This document shows positions 61,784-64,000 of a DNA stretch of 64,000 bases, one piece after another. Within the stretch, counting starts at the first letter, position 1. Every line of letters begins with the position of its first letter. Position numbers and translations under genes: made by a program. Below the pieces are notes generated by a model. That model was not told the origin of the DNA. It saw only the letters and a program-made list of their open reading frames with translations, and did not search any database. Source of the DNA: Ottelia alismoides (Eukaryota > Streptophyta > Magnoliopsida > Alismatales > Hydrocharitaceae); the NCBI GenBank assembly GCA_037367405.1, contig JAZKJV010002332.1, positions 248,001 through 312,000 of the forward strand, given 5' to 3'.

Positions 61784-61796
61784 TAGGAAAATAACT
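61784..61796. repeat. LINE target-site duplication, copy 2
   Basis: taggaaaataact, at the 5' end of the LINE. Confidence 0.9.
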
Positions 61797-62421
61797 AAAA
61801 TAAAAAAATAGTAGAAGACATTAAAATAAAAAATGTTCTAGAACTTTCATGTAGAACTCAAAGCCAAATTCTAACATATGTACAAACTAGGATTTTGCAT
61901 AGGTATTAATTATCAACTAATTCCTTACTTTTTATGTTTTGCATGTTTTTGTGCTTTTAAAATAATACCAATTAAAACATTATTTATGTACAATATACAT
62001 TATTGATCTAATTTTTATGACTTTTTTTTATATGTTATGAGAAGGTAAAACAAAGATAAAGGCAAAATAGATATTGTATATACACTATATACAGGTTTAC
62101 AAACTTTTATTTTAATTTGTTGTTGTTATTGTTATATTATTTTATTTTTTGGTTTTTGTTTCTTTATGCTAAGTTAGTAAACCACTAAAAGTAGATAATA
62201 GAAAAGAAAATAAGACAAGATACTTAATATTTGTACATAAAAATAATAAGCATAAGTTTAGTGATAATCCGGGTTTATTTATATACAAGAATTAGACCTA
62301 ATTTCTCACCCTATTAATGAAATAAATTAATTAGAAATATATGCTTTATTTAGTGAATTATTAAGGGGAATTTGCTAAATTATTTACATAGAGTAGATGA
62401 ATCATGGATTTATCATTGACT
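61797..62421 (-). repeat. Gyp2 LTR, U3 end segment
   Basis: On the minus strand it would start TGATAAATCCATGATTC at 62421, nearly the same as the Gyp3 LTR start, and contains ttctacatgaaagttc (about 61850), the U3 word of Gyp3. The start dyad is nearly palindromic, so a plus-strand LTR starting at about 62400 is also possible. Another TGATAATCC start candidate is at 62262. Confidence 0.4.
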
Positions 62422-64000
62422 CATACCACAGATGTGACAAAACTATTGGAGGTGTACATAGGGTTCATGAATGCCCATTTCATCTCCTTTATTCTTTTAT
62501 TTTAGTCATTAAACCCTAAATAAATGCATGTAAATAATATTATATTACATAAAATGACCCATACTATTTACTGAGTAATTATTATATAAATATTGTAGTT
62601 TAAATCAAAAAAAAAGAAGAAAAGAAATAAAATAAAGGAAAATGGAAATGCCATAGGTATTGAATGACCCTAAACCTCGAGTCCTATGCATCATGATGAT
62701 TGGATCGACAAGGAATAAAGTTGGGGGAAATAAGGGCCAATAAAAACAAGAAACCTTGAGTCATAAATGCATAATAATGCATTTTTGGGACCCATTTTAT
62801 TCTTTATTATTTATACATCATTTCAATAAAATTTTGTCAGGAAGTTGTAGATAAAAATATATAGAAAGATACAAAAAAATTTCACACAAAAATAATGCAT
62901 AGTGTGCTTTCTACACTCAAAATAAAATTCTAAAATCTCATCTTCACAGACATGTACCTTCTCCATACGAATACAAAATCATTAAAGTCACCTTTAATTG
63001 TATATAACTTTTTATTAGATATTTAATGATGGTGGTTTCGTTTAATTTGGAGTTAAGGTACAAAATTTATGTTTTTGACCCTCATTGTATATTATACATA
63101 AATAAAATATTCATTTTATTTAAACTTTATACTCTTTGATATTTTTTATTTTTATAATTTTATAAATATTATTTATAACATATTTATAATTAGAATAAAT
63201 TAAAAGGAATAAAAAATACACTTAATTAAATAAAATACAATAATACATAGATGAATTGTACATACTTATACATATACAGTAAATACATCTATTTTTTCTA
63301 AGTGTACAAATTACTTCAAAAATATAAAAAATATAAATATATTTATGTATATTTAAATAAAGATAAAAAATATATAAAATATAAAATATAAAAAACAAAA
63401 TACAAAATTAAAATCAAATATACAATAGGTAAATATACTTATAAATGAACCCTTAAAATGTAACATACAATAAATTAACTTGTCGAAATAAATGAAAATC
63501 ATAATTAAATACTACATAAATTAATAAACAATTTTTGTTTTATCTCAAAATATATTTCTAGTATATTTCAATTTTTCTTCTCTTTTATTTTCTATTTTGT
63601 CTTTTTGCGTCTAACATGGCCCAATCAGAGGTCGGCATTAGTTGACATGCTGGTCAACTATGGATGCGCCTAAGATTAGGCATGTCGGAGCGTGGCTCAC
63701 CCATTTTCCTCAACTTTCCCCACTCACATTTTGCATTCTTAGATCGAATCCTTGTGTGAAATTTCTCCTCGAACATCCCTCTTTATGCACATATATCTTC
63801 TCGATATAAGGATCCTCGATTCATGAGATTTCGTTGCTCAAAGATCACTTGTATATAATATGCCCCCCTCCTTTGATTTTTGATTCCTCTTCTACCATCC
63901 AAACCCTAAGCCTATGTATAATCGATACTCCTAGTGTCAACAGGAGCATCTTTAGGGGTTCAATGAGCAAGGAAGGTATCAATCCGAGGTCAATCCGAGC
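62422..64000 (+). repeat. Gyp7 LTR (partial, runs off the window)
   Basis: The block at about 62950-63080 (ttctccatacgaa ... atgatggtggtttcgttta ... ttggagttaag) follows the U3 block of Gyp5 and Gyp1 in the plus sense, at the same distance (about 550 bp) from the dyad at 62402. A CT-rich, GC-richer block starts at about 63600, as in the other LTRs. No gene is visible. Confidence 0.45.

Noticed and set aside
62262..62290. A plus-strand LTR start (TGATAATCC) for Gyp7.
   Set aside because: It has a weak dyad and a poor PPT before it, but the shared U3 block would then lie about 690 bp from the start, not about 550 as in Gyp1 and Gyp5. The dyad at 62402-62421 fits better, though this stays unresolved.
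1..64000. Host genes, tRNA or rRNA genes, plastid or mitochondrial inserts.
   Set aside because: No conserved host protein, cloverleaf or rRNA core could be recognised on either strand by reading; a tRNAscan or BLAST search would be needed to exclude small ones.

Overview
This window is plant nuclear intergenic DNA made almost entirely of old transposable elements stacked inside one another. I see no intact host gene, no rRNA or tRNA gene and no CRISPR array. The evidence for a plant is direct: Athila-type Ty3/gypsy elements with a primer-binding site (PBS) resembling the tRNA-Asp complement, a Ty1/copia element with an initiator-Met PBS, an RTE-clade LINE with a (TTG)n tail, and a MITE with 9-bp target duplications. 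The background is AT-rich, with GC-rich islands inside the long LTRs. I cannot name the species. Nearly every open frame is a short piece of a stop-riddled polyprotein or chance coding.

Layout, using my own labels. Gyp1 (minus): leader 1-616, PBS about 617-634, 5' LTR 639-4343. Then an unassigned 0.6 kb and an inverted copia LTR fragment (4920-5385). Gyp2 (minus): one LTR apparently split into 5386-6524, 57311-58148 and 61797-62421 by later insertions. Gyp3 (plus): 5' LTR 6525-9397, decayed PBS, degenerate gag-pro-RT-RNaseH-integrase (10378-16450), and a hairpin array (16600-16970). Inside its 3' part sits a minus-strand composite (17816-35718). One end of this is Gyp4, a non-autonomous element (3' LTR 17816-21256, hairpins, a 221-aa frame, protease, PBS 27113-27130). 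The other is Gyp5 (truncated RT, protease, gag, PBS 32570-32587, 5' LTR 32591-35718). The two are fused at 27140/27141. Gyp6 (plus) follows: 3' internal end 35719-36291 and LTR 36292-39310. Then comes the downstream part of a Gyp3-type LTR (39311-39447 and 56419-57310), split by a 17-kb copia array LTR-internal-LTR-internal-LTR (39448-56418). In the right part of Gyp2 lies a full-length RTE LINE (minus, 58162-61783, 13-bp TSD), itself interrupted by a 305-bp MITE (58703-59007). The right edge (62422-64000) is another gypsy-type LTR, Gyp7.

The most interesting signals are structural. (1) The gypsy LTRs begin with a 21-nt dyad centred on nucleotide 11, and its pairing is kept while bases differ between families. 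(2) Gyp3 and Gyp4 both carry about four hairpins roughly 100 bp apart, several of whose 3' arms run into a G-run like the real polypurine tract. (3) The Gyp5 RT joins the end of Gyp4's LTR, 2 bp from its PBS. (4) The copia element forms a tandem array with three LTRs. All comparisons were by eye; no alignment or database search was run.
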